64,000 nt of DNA from Hymenobacter volaticus (GCF_022921055.1 NZ_CP095064.1:186001-250000); one strand, 5' to 3'. Shown: positions 18,494 to 28,962, numbered from the stretch's first letter. Translations and numbers: made by a program. The notes: generated from the letters alone by a model not told the origin.

Positions 18494-19441
18494 CTACCGG
18501 CCCGTCGGCCCCAGCCTGCTCTGCAGCTTGGTCGTCCGCTCGTTGATGCGCGGGCCAAGGTTTTGCCGTTCCAACTCGCCGAGGAATTGGCGAACGGCGG
18601 CCTGGTCGGCGACCAACAGGGGTTGCGGAAGGTGGGCGAGCACCACCAGCGCGTTGTAAATGCCGTTCAGGTTGGCGGGCTGGGCGCGGGCTTGGGCCAG
18701 CAGCGCCGCCACCAAGGTGGGCGCGGTGGCGTAAGCGCCCACCAGCTCTTGGTAAGCCGCGCCCCGGGCGCGGGGCGCGGCCGCGAATAGTCCCCGTACC
18801 GTCCGGGCCAGCGCCTCGGGGGGCGCCGCGCTGGCCCGGACGGCCGCTGCGGACCCGGCCCTAGCGGGCCGCACGGTGGCGGCCTGCAAATCGGTACTGA
18901 GGTAGCCGGCGCTCTGCTCGGCAGCGGTCAGCTGCTGCTCGGCGACGGCCAGTTGGTGCTCAACCAGCGCCACTTGCCCCGCTGGCAGGCCAAACGAGCC
19001 CACCAAGGCGCGGGCGCGGGCCAGCGCCTGCTCGATGTCGGGGGTGTGCCGGCTGAGGGTGATGGCCTGGGCCTCGGCGGCCCGCAGCGTGCTGTCGCCG
19101 GCGCGGAGGCTGTGCTGCAGGCCGCGGTTGCGGGCCGTAAGGCTGTCGAGGCGGAAGCGCGCGGCGCGGGTGCCGGCCTGCAGCTGCGCGGTTTCCAAGG
19201 TGAGCATTTCCTTTTTCACCGTGGCCAGCTCGATGCCGGTTACCACCGCCCAGCCGCCCCCGATGGCGGCCGCCAATCCCGCCAGCAACGTGAGGATTTC
19301 CTTGAGTGGCCCCGACCACCGGCTGAAGGCCGATCGCGGGTGGTCGAAGCCATGGGCCTCGGCGGCCAGCTTGTGAGTTTCGGCCCGCAGCTTGGCCAGT
19401 TCTGCGGCTTTCAGTTCGTGGTCGAAATCAGCAGTAGACAT
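18494..19441 (-). CDS. Membrane-anchored coiled-coil protein
   Basis: A 315-residue protein. An N-terminal charged helix (residues 1-35) is followed by one membrane segment (ILTLLAGLAAAIGGGWAVV, about 49-67). Then come long Ala/Leu/Gln/Arg-rich helices with heptad character (residues 75-185) and a helical C-terminal domain from about 210. Very GC-rich. The design suggests a membrane-tethered scaffold. I do not recognise a family, and its high Ala content makes homology guesses unsafe. Confidence 0.6.
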   Translation of the reverse strand: MSTADFDHELKAAELAKLRAETHKLAAEAHGFDHPRSAFSRWSGPLKEILTLLAGLAAAIGGGWAVVTGIELATVKKEMLTLETAQLQAGTRAARFRLDSLTARNRGLQHSLRAGDSTLRAAEAQAITLSRHTPDIEQALARARALVGSFGLPAGQVALVEHQLAVAEQQLTAAEQSAGYLSTDLQAATVRPARAGSAAAVRASAAPPEALARTVRGLFAAAPRARGAAYQELVGAYATAPTLVAALLAQARAQPANLNGIYNALVVLAHLPQPLLVADQAAVRQFLGELERQNLGPRINERTTKLQSRLGPTGR

Positions 19442-19913
19442 GGGCTGGAGTGGGTGAATGGCGGGCGTTGAGGTGACTCCTGCGGTTCCCGGGGGTCTAG
19501 TGAAAACGGGGCGAAACAGTGCGATGCGGGCTGGTTATTCTGTCTGACTGAACGCCTGGGATGATTCGCCTTTGAATATCGGCCCGCCGCCAAGGCGGCA
19601 CATCAGTGCTGGCACTGCATTTGGGTTCCCTGGCCTCAGGTGTAAACACGTCTTAACAGTCCCGTGCGAGAAAGAAGGCCTAAGGTGCGGTGGTCCAGCG
19701 AAAGCACAGGGCTTGTTGAGTTACCCTAATCAGACCTTGTCCTTTTGGCCTCCTTCAAAGTATAGCGCGGTTGCTCGATTGAGTTCTCGGCGGACGCCTG
19801 CCGAAGGCACATTGGATACACCGCGCCGAGCTCAAGATTGAGCATTTCCTGTTGCCCTTCCGAAGAAAGGCCGCAGGCGGAGTCGGAAGCGTCGTTCATA
19901 GTCGGGGTTGCAG
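19442..19913. other. Intergenic stretch
   Basis: About 470 bp without a supported gene. It contains palindrome copy 4 (19603-19618). Confidence 0.35.
19603..19618. repeat. Dispersed palindrome, copy 4
   Basis: TCAGTGCTGGCACTGC, fourth of six intergenic copies. Confidence 0.45.
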
Positions 19914-20157
19914 CTACGGGTTGGGGCTAGTCGCCGTTTTAAGCCCGTAGACGTAGCCGGTCAGCGCGAAGCACAGCATCCCCCCCCTTTCAGCACAAAA
20001 TTCACGTACTGGTTGCCCTCCGCGTCTACGATGTAGGAGATAAACCTGTTTCATTTCCTCTGAGCATGCTTAGCGTCTGCCAAGCATCTTTCACGGCGTC
20101 CTGGGTTAGGAAAGGATTAGGGAGTTCGGGGCCGGCGGTAGGAGGTTGGCTGGGCAT
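19914..20157 (-). pseudogene. Small hypothetical gene with two frameshifts
   Basis: From ATG at 20157 the frame reads MPSQPPTAGPELPNPFLTQD and on to about 36 residues. It continues in another frame (SYIVDAEGNQYVNFVLKG) and, after a run of eight C (19980-19987), in a third frame (MLCFALTGYVYGLKTATSPN) to a TAG at 19914. Adding one base at each break gives one 81-residue protein. No family recognised. The breaks may be sequencing errors, since one falls exactly in the C8 run. Confidence 0.4.
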
Positions 20158-20242
20158 AGCAGTCACATGAGAAAATCAGATAGTTACTGGGGGCAATTCA
20201 ACTTGGGCGGCTAGCAGCCATTAGCTTACAAAAGACCCTTAT

Positions 20243-21655
20243 TTAGTTAGCCGGCAGGTACTTCAGTAAAAACGCCATGGCGTTGTCGGCCATAATGCGG
20301 CTTATTACTTCCTCGGCGCTCACCGCGCGGTTGACGGCTTGGGTGAGCGGCGGGCGGTCGCCAAGGTAGTTGTGGGCGTGCATAAGCAAGTAGTCGCTCA
20401 GGGCTGGCAACTGCTCGTGAGTCCAGTAGCCGTTTATAGGGTCTACAATGCCGTCGAAATCGGTACCCAATGCCAAGCTGCCCCAACTATACAAGCCGTG
20501 GCTATCCAAGAGCTCGGCTACGTGCCGCACCTGATTCCAAACCAGGCCCGCCCAGTGAAACAAAATCTTACGGCGCGGTAAATGCCCGCGGGCCTTGCGT
20601 AGCGCCGCTGGGCTACCGACCCGCCGCTCATCTAGTTGCAAGCCCAGCAACCCTCCCGAGCGGGCAATGCGCAGCAGGTCGTCGTCGTAGAAGTTAATGT
20701 CGAAATCCCAGAATAGGTGATGGTCGGCGGCGTTGCCGGTCACTGCCCCGTGGCTGGCAATAATGGGAATATCCTGGCCCGCGTATTCGTTGTCGAGCAG
20801 CTGGTAGTAGTCCTGGCGGCTGCGGCGGTTCATGTGCTTTACATCGATGAGGATGCGGCGGCCCCCGGTATTGTCGAGCAACTCGCGCAGCACTGCGTGG
20901 CCCAGGTCGGTTAATCCCAGGGTCATCCCGTAAGACTGGTCGGCAAGTCGGGCCACTAGTCCCGTCAAGCTGGCGGCGTGGCCGCCCAACTCGTTGTAGA
21001 AATGGTGGGCAAAGGTGATAAACAGCGGGCGGTGGCGCCACGCCTTCACTTGCTGGATATGGTTCAGCAACTTCTCCTTCTGGGTTGGATGCTGCTTAAA
21101 GTCGAGGCCGCAACCAAAGGCATGGGCACCTTCGATACTAAGCAGGACGGCTAGCGTGTTGGGTTCCTGCAAGGCAATTTCAACGTCCGCCCGCGTTCCG
21201 CAGAGGCGGTAGCAGACCTTTTCGCCGGTCGGCAGGGTTAGTGACTTGCCATCGAGTTCGAGCAGAAACTTGTATTCGTCTTGCAGATCCGGGAAATAAT
21301 CCTGCAACTGCTGCAGCACTTGAATGCGTCGCTGCCCAACCCCCGTAGCTAGCGCCAAGGCTATGTCGCCTACGGGGCCAGAACCCAGTCTATTAACAAA
21401 AAAGCCCTGCTCCTGCGGATACAGCGAAGCCACGATTACCCGCACCCGTCCCATCCGGCTGCTAGTGAAATCACTTTGCCGAAATTTGGTGAGTTGGGCC
21501 GCGTAATTTACTGCCTTATCAATAATTGAGGGTCGATCGTGGTACCAGACGTTGGCGGGCGAAGTAGACCGAACGTTATGCTGCTGATTGGCCGAGAAGC
21601 TGCGCCCAAACGGTTTCATGCTGGGATGGCAGTGCAAGTCAACGATGATATCCAT
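20243..21655 (-). CDS. Membrane dipeptidase-like metallopeptidase (M19)
   Basis: A 470-residue amidohydrolase-fold protein of the renal dipeptidase (M19) family, which cleaves dipeptides, often with D-residues, using two zinc ions. Metal-site motifs appear in order: DLHCH (residues 6-10), LLSIEGAHAFG (bridging Glu, about 169), LIDVKHM (His), IIASHGAV (His) and LALGTDFDG (Asp, about 400). The protein is longer than typical M19 enzymes (about 350-420 residues), with inserts around residues 30-130. No signal peptide is seen, so it is probably cytoplasmic. It lies downstream of the patatin gene on the same strand, 360 bp away. Confidence 0.8.
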   Translation of the reverse strand: MDIIVDLHCHPSMKPFGRSFSANQQHNVRSTSPANVWYHDRPSIIDKAVNYAAQLTKFRQSDFTSSRMGRVRVIVASLYPQEQGFFVNRLGSGPVGDIALALATGVGQRRIQVLQQLQDYFPDLQDEYKFLLELDGKSLTLPTGEKVCYRLCGTRADVEIALQEPNTLAVLLSIEGAHAFGCGLDFKQHPTQKEKLLNHIQQVKAWRHRPLFITFAHHFYNELGGHAASLTGLVARLADQSYGMTLGLTDLGHAVLRELLDNTGGRRILIDVKHMNRRSRQDYYQLLDNEYAGQDIPIIASHGAVTGNAADHHLFWDFDINFYDDDLLRIARSGGLLGLQLDERRVGSPAALRKARGHLPRRKILFHWAGLVWNQVRHVAELLDSHGLYSWGSLALGTDFDGIVDPINGYWTHEQLPALSDYLLMHAHNYLGDRPPLTQAVNRAVSAEEVISRIMADNAMAFLLKYLPAN

Positions 21656-22019
21656 AGCTTAGAATAGTTTGCTGGTGGCAGTTGAGCGGATACGATCCTT
21701 GATGGAGTGGCTAGGCTACTGCACTGCTTAGATAAACCCGCAGACTGCAAGGCTACTTGATAGGGAGTAGCTGCGGCATCAGTGTCAGCACTGAATTGCA
21801 ACTCGAATTCAAAATTTTCGCAAGGTCCTAGGTCCCGGAAAGCCATGAAATAGCCTGGTATCCAAGCACTATTTAATTACACAACCCTACTTACAATTCG
21901 TGGATTATGAGCAATATCAAGTCTGCAATTATGGTTCAAGACCCGTATCGCAACAATGAAATTATTAATTTAACGCTAGGACCGATCTAGCAGTGATCTG
22001 TTCAACGTTAAACCCGATT
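21656..22019. other. Intergenic stretch
   Basis: About 360 bp between the dipeptidase and patatin genes. It contains palindrome copy 5 and no supported gene. Confidence 0.4.
21779..21794. repeat. Dispersed palindrome, copy 5
   Basis: TCAGTGTCAGCACTGA, fifth of six intergenic copies, in the gap between the patatin and dipeptidase genes. Confidence 0.5.
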
Positions 22020-25000
22020 TCACCCGCCGATAGCAACTGAACTTAGGGCTTTGGCTTTGGGGTTCGAGATCAGACGGTGGAAAAACTCTTCCATGCTAGC
22101 AGGGGGATCACGATAATAATTGGTACGCTTTAGTACCGTTTCAAACACGTGGAGCCCTAAGCGGCGATAGCTCTCGAACTGCGCTTCGTTGAAAAACTGA
22201 TCCCCCGTGGACTGATGAGGAAAGGCTGTGTTGTACTGGGCGTATTCTCTTACATCGGTTGGTTCATCACCGGTAAGCGAGGTCTTCAAATACAAGAGAT
22301 AGCCCGAAGGCATTTCCGGCGGATCCTCCGGGTAAAGGATGGTTCCCACTGCATAATGGCTGCGAGAAATACCAGCTTCGCGATTGGTGATGGGAGTAAC
22401 ATCAATGGTTATTTCCGCCCCAAAGTCAACCCGGCAACGGCGGATGGCATTAGCTAAGCCCTCGCAGGTAAAGAGGTGATCTTCTTCTCCGTCACCCAAA
22501 ATAATATAACGGCATCTGCGGCGGACTAACTCATAAAGTCCCATGTTATCGAAGTGCCCCCCATCCGACAAATTCACAAACTTGTCGCTGGTGTTCGAGC
22601 GGCCGAACAGGTCTTTAAGTAAATAAAGCAACCCCAGGTTGGGATCCGCTTCCTGCCACGTTTTACTGATCCGGGGATTGCCAATCCACCAGCCCAAGCG
22701 AAGATTGAAGAGGGTAAGCAAAAAGGCAGTCGCTGGCGAAGAATTGTAGCCTTCATTAGGACTTGCCGCCGCCCCGGAAATGGCCATGGCCGTTCCAACG
22801 CCGGGGCCGCCGTCTTTAGGATAAGCGTACTGCTCCGTCGGGCGGTATCCGAAGTCAAAAGTAGGCTTAGCGGGATTTACCGCCCGGATTTTAGCGAAGT
22901 CAAAGCCGCAGTAATAAGGCGTAAACACGAAGGACTCGGCTTTTCGGTTCTGCTGCGCAAGATCCGTTACTTTAGTGGCGTTGAGCGTGGCATTGATGAT
23001 CAAATAAGGGCCATCATACGGGTGCTTCTGGGGCGCTTCGCTTTTTTCTAAAGGATCGGAACGGCGAAGCGAGCACATTTTTAAGTCGTCTCGACGATCA
23101 AAGCTGGTGAAGGGGTTAGCGGTTCGCTCCCGTTCAAACCGCGGCCGAGAGGCGCCTAAGTAAGCTCGAACCAAGCGGTTGCGGTAGAAATGATGCAATG
23201 AAAATTCGTTGACCCCCACCCGGGAGCCCAAGAGTACTGAAGCCGCGGCAAGTACCACGCTCAGCAATAAAGCTTGAAAGATTATACGATTAGGCGAGGT
23301 TGTTAGGCCTTGCACGACCGCGCTGTCGGGACTCCACCGGGACAACCCTTGCCAAATGTCCCCCGGCAAATAATGCAGCAGCCAGTGAATGGCCCGGAAG
23401 TAAGCATCAAAAGGCCTAAGCCAAAAATGTAAGGAGCAAAGCTGAGGGCTTTATCCAGCCAAGTGGAGGCTCCGGGCTGCTCCGTCTTGGCCGAAGTGCG
23501 GGCGCTGAAAGCGAGCTGCACTGCCTTACCTACCACCGCCAGCCAGCCTCCGGCAACGGTTAACTGCGCACTTAGATTTCCCGCCAGCAAGCTCGCCGCC
23601 TCCCGGGCCAGCAAAGTGCTGCTCGTCGCCAGAATCCAAACCACTAAAGCTAAATGAACCACGGCGCCCATTCTTCCCCACCATTCGCGCCGCTCGTCCG
23701 GAAAGTTGCGACCCAACAAGGCCATGCGCACCACTACGGTTAACACGATCATTTCCAAGACCAGGGGCAAGCCAATCGTAAAAGGCAAGTAATTCAAGAC
23801 GCGCGCCGATAAGTGCTCTCGTAGCCACGCGGCCGCCCCCGAAGCAGATTTAACCGACAGAGGTTGTAAACTATTAAGCACTTTCCATACTACCACCAGA
23901 ATTACTTCCCCGAAAAATGCTGCGACTACGCTGGAAAACGCAATGGCGATCCAAGCCTTGACGTAGTGAAACGAAGAAAATTCCGCGTCCTCACGAATCC
24001 GATAGAAGCAGCGGTCGTAGCGCCCAATCGCGGCGACCAGCAGTAAGGCTGCACTCGCTACTAGGGCCGCGGGTAGCAGCGCCAGCAAACCGGTGGTGAA
24101 TCCTGGATAAGTCCAGTGAAAAAGAAAATTACTAACCAGGTACGCGTTCAGCATAGCCCAGAGCAGCAATCCCCCAACTATTCGAACAACCCACTTACTT
24201 GGTTGCTGTAACGGGGTCGCACGATACATCCGCATACCCAGACTCGCCAGGATCGCCGCCGGAAAGAGCAGGCCCAGGCTGACCAGGATTACTCGCCCCG
24301 GGTTAAGCTCAGCTTGGGGCGTCTCATTCCAGTGCAGCAGCAACCAACTGTGCAGCAGCACTGCCCCCAACGCTACCGTGGCGCCCAAAGCCAACACGAT
24401 GATCAACTGATTCAGCAATGTGTTCCGCAACCACGTCATGCCCATAGTCCACGAGTCGGTGGAAAAGATGCTGGAGTTAGGCGTCAGGTAATTGCTGTAC
24501 ATACGCAACCAGCGGATTGGGCGCACCTCCTCGGCGTTGGGCACGGGGGATTTGGCGGGGCATAAGCGGTCTATTACCTTTTGAAAACAGCCCTCGCGTT
24601 TGATCCAGGCAGTTAACCACGAGCCTAAGTAACTACCGCCCGACACCGTGGAAAGATAGTCGATGCTTGGCAGGAGATTGGTGCTCGCCAGCCCCTGCAT
24701 AATTCCCAAATTGTAGGTGGCAGTACGGATTCCTCCGCCTGAGAAAGCCAGGGCGCAGAGCATTAAATTATCGGCCCGCTGTTGCGGATCTACGGCCTCT
24801 GGCGCGCGCAGCCCGTAACTTGCCCGTCGATCTGAGATCTCGTTTAGCTCCCGGTTAAAGACCACTTCAAACGGCACCGCGCACTTGGCCTTAGTTAACG
24901 CGCGCTCGAGGGCCTCATCGTCGAGTAAGAGTTGATCTTGCGCGTTTTCAGTGCCAGTGATGAGAATGGCCTGATCGGCAATGCGTTCCGCAACATTGCC

Positions 25001-25651
25001 AGCCAGGCTGCTGGGACGCAAAGCATGCACCAAGGTGGGAATGTAGTCGAGCGCCGTAGCCAACTCTTTGCGATGGCTGGGCTGCTGGTATAGTATTGCG
25101 CGCAGAATTCGCCGCCAGTATTCGGGGGGTAAGCAACGGTGCTCGGGTAAGGAAGGCAGTAACAGCTTTCCGTTGGCCAGGGGGGAATCAAGGCCATTTG
25201 CGGGCTTAGTCCACAACAAGGCCAGTAATTCATCAACGGAAGATGTGAAGGCCGGGGTGGTAAAAACAAACGCTTCCTCCAATAAGGAATTGGTAACGTG
25301 CCTTCGCACAAATTCCAACAGGTTCAGGGTGTGGTTGATGAAATAACCGTCTTTATCCTTGTTTGACAGCGGGGCTTGCGCGGCCGCCAACCCATTGGCC
25401 GATTCAACCAAGGCGTGCGCCTTGGCCTGTAGCACGGGAATTGCGAGCAGAGTTGAACACAGTTCACTTATCTCTTCGGATTCACTGACTGCATTTCCTA
25501 CTAAGACTATGTCAATAGCGCCCAGCTTGGGGTATGGGCTGTCGTACTCTAAATCCGGGGGGACAACGGTGGGCGGCAGCACGGCAATGGCGTCCTGTAA
25601 GAGCACTAAATACGTGGTAGCCCGGGCCGTTAACTCTGATACAGTATCCAT
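22020..25651 (-). pseudogene. Large membrane patatin-like phospholipase, one frameshift
   Basis: Two overlapping frames form one gene of about 1210 residues if one T is restored in the run at 23423-23427 (A5 on the plus strand). The N-terminal 280 residues are helical. The patatin domain follows: oxyanion motif FSGGGIRTATYN near residue 302 and nucleophile motif STVSGGSYLGSW near 335. A block of about seven membrane helices (roughly residues 410-800) comes next, and the C-terminal part supplies the catalytic Asp motif LSDGGHFDNMGLYEL near residue 1030. Patatins hydrolyse acyl esters of phospholipids. Here the catalytic domain is split around a membrane module. The start MDTVSELTARA lies just after a promoter-like element. 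Confidence 0.8.
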
Positions 25652-25671
25652 ATGCGTTTTAAGGAAAAAAG

Positions 25672-25704
25672 CAAAACGTATGCACAAAACTGCTCTTAGT
25701 TCAA
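25672..25704 (-). promoter_or_regulatory. Bacteroidota-type promoter before the patatin gene
   Basis: On the minus strand a TTG (25702-25704) lies 21 nt upstream of TACGTTTTG (25672-25680), close to the TTG/TAnnTTTG promoter pattern of Bacteroidota. The start codon is about 20 nt further on. Pattern match only. Confidence 0.35.
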
Positions 25705-25881
25705 TCAGGAATAAGCTTAAGCTGTGGATTGTGAAACCCTAAGCCCGGTTTTCCTCTTCAACTCGATAACCATGCGCAAACCACCAGCCTGCCCCTTCTT
25801 CTTACCCGCGAGAAACAATTTTTCAGGGGCAGCTGTCAATCTGTTACTGTATTGATTACCAACTCAATAAAAATCAGTTAC

Positions 25882-26505
25882 CTACGCTAGGGCTTCGTAT
25901 GCTAGGCCGAGTTTTTTGTCATATTTAAAGACTTTGTAACCGGCGCCATTATAATGGTAAGCCAACACGCCCCAGTCCCTATTCTTGAGGGCCGTTGCCA
26001 TAGGAGGCTTCGACTTGATAAAGAGCAACATGGCCGCTAACTGCTTGGCTTCTGATTGGCGAAAACCTTCAATCATCTCCTCGACCGTACTGTAACCACA
26101 CGATTTATAGTTGAAGCCCATCATTTGCGGCAATCCCCAACTCGTGGCTAAATAAGCAGTATGCCGATCAATGCGACAGGCTGCATCAAAGGCTTGCCGC
26201 TCCCTAACTTGTCCTTCAACTTTATTGGCTTGTGTGATAGCCCAATCCTGCGTTAAAGTAATTTGTTCGGCTGTGGCCGTCCTTTTCATTACTGTTGCAG
26301 ACGCTGAGGCGATTTTTTGCCTGAGGTCTTTAGGCAGCAAACGCCGAAACCAACTAGGCTCGAACTGAATCAACAGATAGCCAGTGGTCCGGTCATACCC
26401 ACTACCCCCGGTTTCCACTTTGATGATGGCCCGAACTGCTCTAGGCTCAAAGCCTGCCGTCTCTGCGGCGGCCGCAAGTTGCTGGGGCGTTAGCTTTTTA
26501 GTCAT
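25882..26505 (-). CDS. N-acetylmuramidase-family (DUF3380) lysozyme-like protein
   Basis: A 207-residue protein of the N-acetylmuramidase family, a group of phage-type muramidases. Seen in order: RAIIKVETGGSGYD with the conserved Glu (about residues 26-39), LLIQFEPSWFRRLL, ATSWGLPQMMGFNYKSCGY, and a C-terminal WGVLAYHYNGAGYKVFKYD. These enzymes cleave the glycan strand of peptidoglycan. No signal peptide precedes the domain when the start MTKKLTPQQL (26505) is used. An in-frame upstream Met at 26586 would add a hydrophobic stretch that could act as an export signal. It stands alone 230 bp upstream of the patatin gene. Confidence 0.75.
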   Translation of the reverse strand: MTKKLTPQQLAAAAETAGFEPRAVRAIIKVETGGSGYDRTTGYLLIQFEPSWFRRLLPKDLRQKIASASATVMKRTATAEQITLTQDWAITQANKVEGQVRERQAFDAACRIDRHTAYLATSWGLPQMMGFNYKSCGYSTVEEMIEGFRQSEAKQLAAMLLFIKSKPPMATALKNRDWGVLAYHYNGAGYKVFKYDKKLGLAYEALA

Positions 26506-26915
26506 AACAACGAAGGGTGAGAAACAAAGAAGAATGCCAGCTCTGTACAAGCCTTTGCAGACTAATAGCTGACTTGCAAAACTCATCTTGCTCGATAGGT
26601 TTATACTAATATAGAGATGCTTTTTAAACCTTGATAACTGTTCTGTTTAAGGAACTTACTTGGTTTATGTTCACCAAGACTTAACTAAATAATCAAAACC
26701 AACAAGGAGTTAGTGGCACCCGGTGTCGTGAGCTCGCGAACGACTTGTTCACGATTTTAAATGCCAACAGTCAGCGCAGGTATGGTTAAGAGATTGCTGG
26801 TACTTCTGGAAGAGTGCCTTTCTCTACTTGTGCGCATACAACTTTAAGAATCTTATCCTTATAGGATTGAACGGGAGTTATTTATTTCATTTAGTTAGGT
26901 AATAGTGAAAAAATA

Positions 26916-26961
26916 TTTTTCATTGAGCTATTATCATTCTTGATCATAGCTCAATGAAAAA
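26916..26961. repeat. Perfect 15-bp inverted repeat
   Basis: TTTTTCATTGAGCTA (26916-26930) pairs with 26947-26961, with a 16-nt loop. A/T runs at the stem base would allow bidirectional termination. Confidence 0.5.
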
Positions 26962-26998
26962 GCTCACTCAATAATATTTGCTTTCGATCAACTCAGCA

Positions 26999-27014
26999 TC
27001 AGTGCTAGCACTGA
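26999..27014. repeat. Dispersed palindrome, copy 6 (perfect)
   Basis: TCAGTGCTAGCACTGA is a perfect 16-bp palindrome and the most symmetrical of the six copies, 35 bp from the IS3 remnant. Confidence 0.55.
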
Positions 27015-27048
27015 AATCATATCTTAGGGACCCATATAATGCTACTAA

Positions 27049-27396
27049 GGTGGTCCAGTTAAGCCAGACAGAGTTGAGGTGGTCTAGCTAAGCCGGACAG
27101 CGTTGGGACGTGGTTTGGCGTTGAGATTCGAAATGGTTGGGAGTGAGATAGCCTAGGGCGGAATGTGTGTTCGGCGTTGTCGTAGGTAATGTAGTGGCTG
27201 ATATCCAGTCGGGCTTCTTCTAGTCCAGAAAGCTTCCGCCGCCGAGCAGTTCCGTTTTCTGCCGGCTTTAAAACGATTCGGCGTGCGCATTGTCGTTGCC
27301 GTTGCCCCGCAGGCTCATGGATAAACAAGGCCCCGTATTGGGCCAGCAAGTTCTTAAAGCGGGAGGCCTCGTACTGGTTACCTAAGGTGACTATGA
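27049..27396 (-). mobile_element. IS3-family transposase 3' remnant
   Basis: The minus strand encodes the C-terminal part of an IS3-family OrfB over several frames: NQYEASRFKNLLAQYGALF, then MSLRGNGNDNAHAESF (catalytic Glu in the DDE domain), then LEEARLDISHYITYDNAE and SALGYLTPNHFESQ. At least two frameshifts and a stop after HAESF break it, and the 5' two thirds are missing. The right end shows two imperfect 29-bp tandem copies starting GGTGGTC (27049-27077 and 27078-27106, 24 of 29 bases the same), probably the element end or a double end. It is inactive. Confidence 0.75.
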
Positions 27397-27599
27397 AGAG
27401 TATAAAGTGACAAGATTGGTTCGTTTCGCATTGCTGAATAAAATTATAATATGTATATTAATATATAATAAAGACTGCGAGGCCTGTTGTTGTGACGCTC
27501 ATCAAGCGGATAGCGTGTTTAGAATCCTCCTGCAGGGCGTACGCCTGAGTAGTGGAGATGAGATAAGTATTTACAAGTGATCAGTTTCAGAGCTTTCTC

Positions 27600-28181
27600 A
27601 TGCAGGATAGCGCAAAACGGTTCTTTACCAAGGACTTCACCTACGAGGATGTGATCCTGTACCTGTTTTGCTTTTTGCTGGTCGGATTTATTGCGTTCTA
27701 TTTTACGAGTATCAATGAATCGCACGGGGTTGATTTCATGTCTTCCCATGACAAAGTCATGATGGATAAATTAGTTATTGAACCGATGCCAGGAGATAAA
27801 CTGAGAGAAAACCTGATAAAAGCGCAGTTACAAATTGCTTATAAACGCTACGAACATGGGGCCCGCTTCGAGCACACCAATTCCTTAATCAAATTCATCG
27901 GCTTCTTGGTGGGCACCTTGCTCGCCATTCTGGGCGCGGTGGTGGTGGTCAAAGGGGTACGCGACAGCCCGATTGGGTTTGAGGCAGAGGGCTTAGAGCG
28001 TGCCAGAATCAAATTTACCGCGAGTTCACCCGGTGTCTTTTTAGCCTTTATAGGCGGCGGTATTATTGTAACGACGATCGTGCATACCATTGAGGCCGAG
28101 GTAGATGATCCGGTTATCAGCGTGCCAATCAATATGATGGAAGCTACGAGTGGTAAGACCGACACCACCCAAATAAAATGA
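27600..28181 (+). CDS. Hypothetical three-helix membrane protein
   Basis: A 193-residue protein with helices near residues 17-38, 97-117 and 141-160. Between helices 1 and 2 lies a polar region with KLRENLIKAQLQIAYKRYEH, which could form a coiled coil. The C-terminal tail is outside or periplasmic if the N terminus is inside. It lies 7 bp before a small secreted-protein gene on the same strand, so they are probably co-expressed. No family recognised. Confidence 0.6.
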   Translation: MQDSAKRFFTKDFTYEDVILYLFCFLLVGFIAFYFTSINESHGVDFMSSHDKVMMDKLVIEPMPGDKLRENLIKAQLQIAYKRYEHGARFEHTNSLIKFIGFLVGTLLAILGAVVVVKGVRDSPIGFEAEGLERARIKFTASSPGVFLAFIGGGIIVTTIVHTIEAEVDDPVISVPINMMEATSGKTDTTQIK

Positions 28182-28188
28182 GATACTC

Positions 28189-28646
28189 ATGTGGAAAATG
28201 AAAGCTAGCTTCGTTGTTTTCGCACTTGCTCTTATGTCGCAGAGCACCGGATATGCGCAAGGCCCCTGCCCTGTAAATGTCCGAATGGAACAACGGTACA
28301 GTGTACTGGCAGCGGTCAAGTTACGTGGAGCCCTCCCAAGGGGAAGGTAAAGGGAGTTTCTTTGCCTGTGCCCTTGGAAACAGTTTTAGCTGGAATGCTT
28401 TACACGTTAAAGCCGGACGCAGAAAAGCAGTCCTATTTACTGAGTCTATCAGAGAAGGAGAGAGAATACATCGCCGAAAATAGTAGCACTATTCAAGCAT
28501 CGGCAGCGAGCCTGCAAACTGAATTCAAAACGTATAATACCTTACAGATCACTAGCCCCGATAAATATAAACCGAGGCTGCAGAATACAAGGGATATAGA
28601 AAAGGCTACACCCTACAAAGGAGTAACCCCTACTAAAATCCGCTAG
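28189..28646 (+). pseudogene. Small secreted protein gene with one frameshift
   Basis: The ATG at 28189 starts a signal peptide (MKASFVVFALALMSQSTGYA after three residues). The frame then breaks. Adding one C in CCCC at 28263-28266 continues it as PCKCPNGTTVQCTGSGQVTW, followed by LETVLAGMLYTLKPDAEK and a Lys/Thr-rich C terminus, in total 152 residues. The Cys-rich start of the mature part (CKCPNGTTVQC) may form disulfides. It is encoded 7 bp after the membrane protein gene. Family unknown. The break is probably a sequencing error or recent. Confidence 0.55.
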
Positions 28647-28924
28647 TGATTCCTTGTTGAACACGATGCGCCTAACCGCTGCTACAGCAAGGAAAACTGT
28701 TAACCACGTCCGAGAGGCCAGTGGGGCAGCAGGGTGGGCGCTGGCAACTGCCATAGCAAAAAGGCCTGCACTAACTGTTCCAGCTATAGGGCCAGAAGAC
28801 TAGCTGTGCCCGAGTAGCTCCAATTGAACAAGGAACTAGAGGCACACGGTAAGTGTGCTGGAGCGAGTAGTGGCGGTGGAGACTTTCCTTGATCAACAAC
28901 AAACCTGTTGGCAGCTGTAAGGCG

Positions 28925-28962
28925 TGTATCATTACTTGAGCGTGCGTTCAAGTAATGATACA
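28925..28962. repeat. Perfect 15-bp inverted repeat
   Basis: TGTATCATTACTTGA (28925-28939) pairs with 28948-28962 around an 8-nt loop. The next hairpin starts 28 nt later. Confidence 0.55.

Larger units (their letters stand above)
26587..27048. other. Intergenic stretch with hairpin and palindrome
   Basis: About 460 bp, AT-rich. It contains a perfect inverted repeat (26916-26961) and palindrome copy 6 (26999-27014), and ends at the IS3 remnant. No gene supported. Confidence 0.4.
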
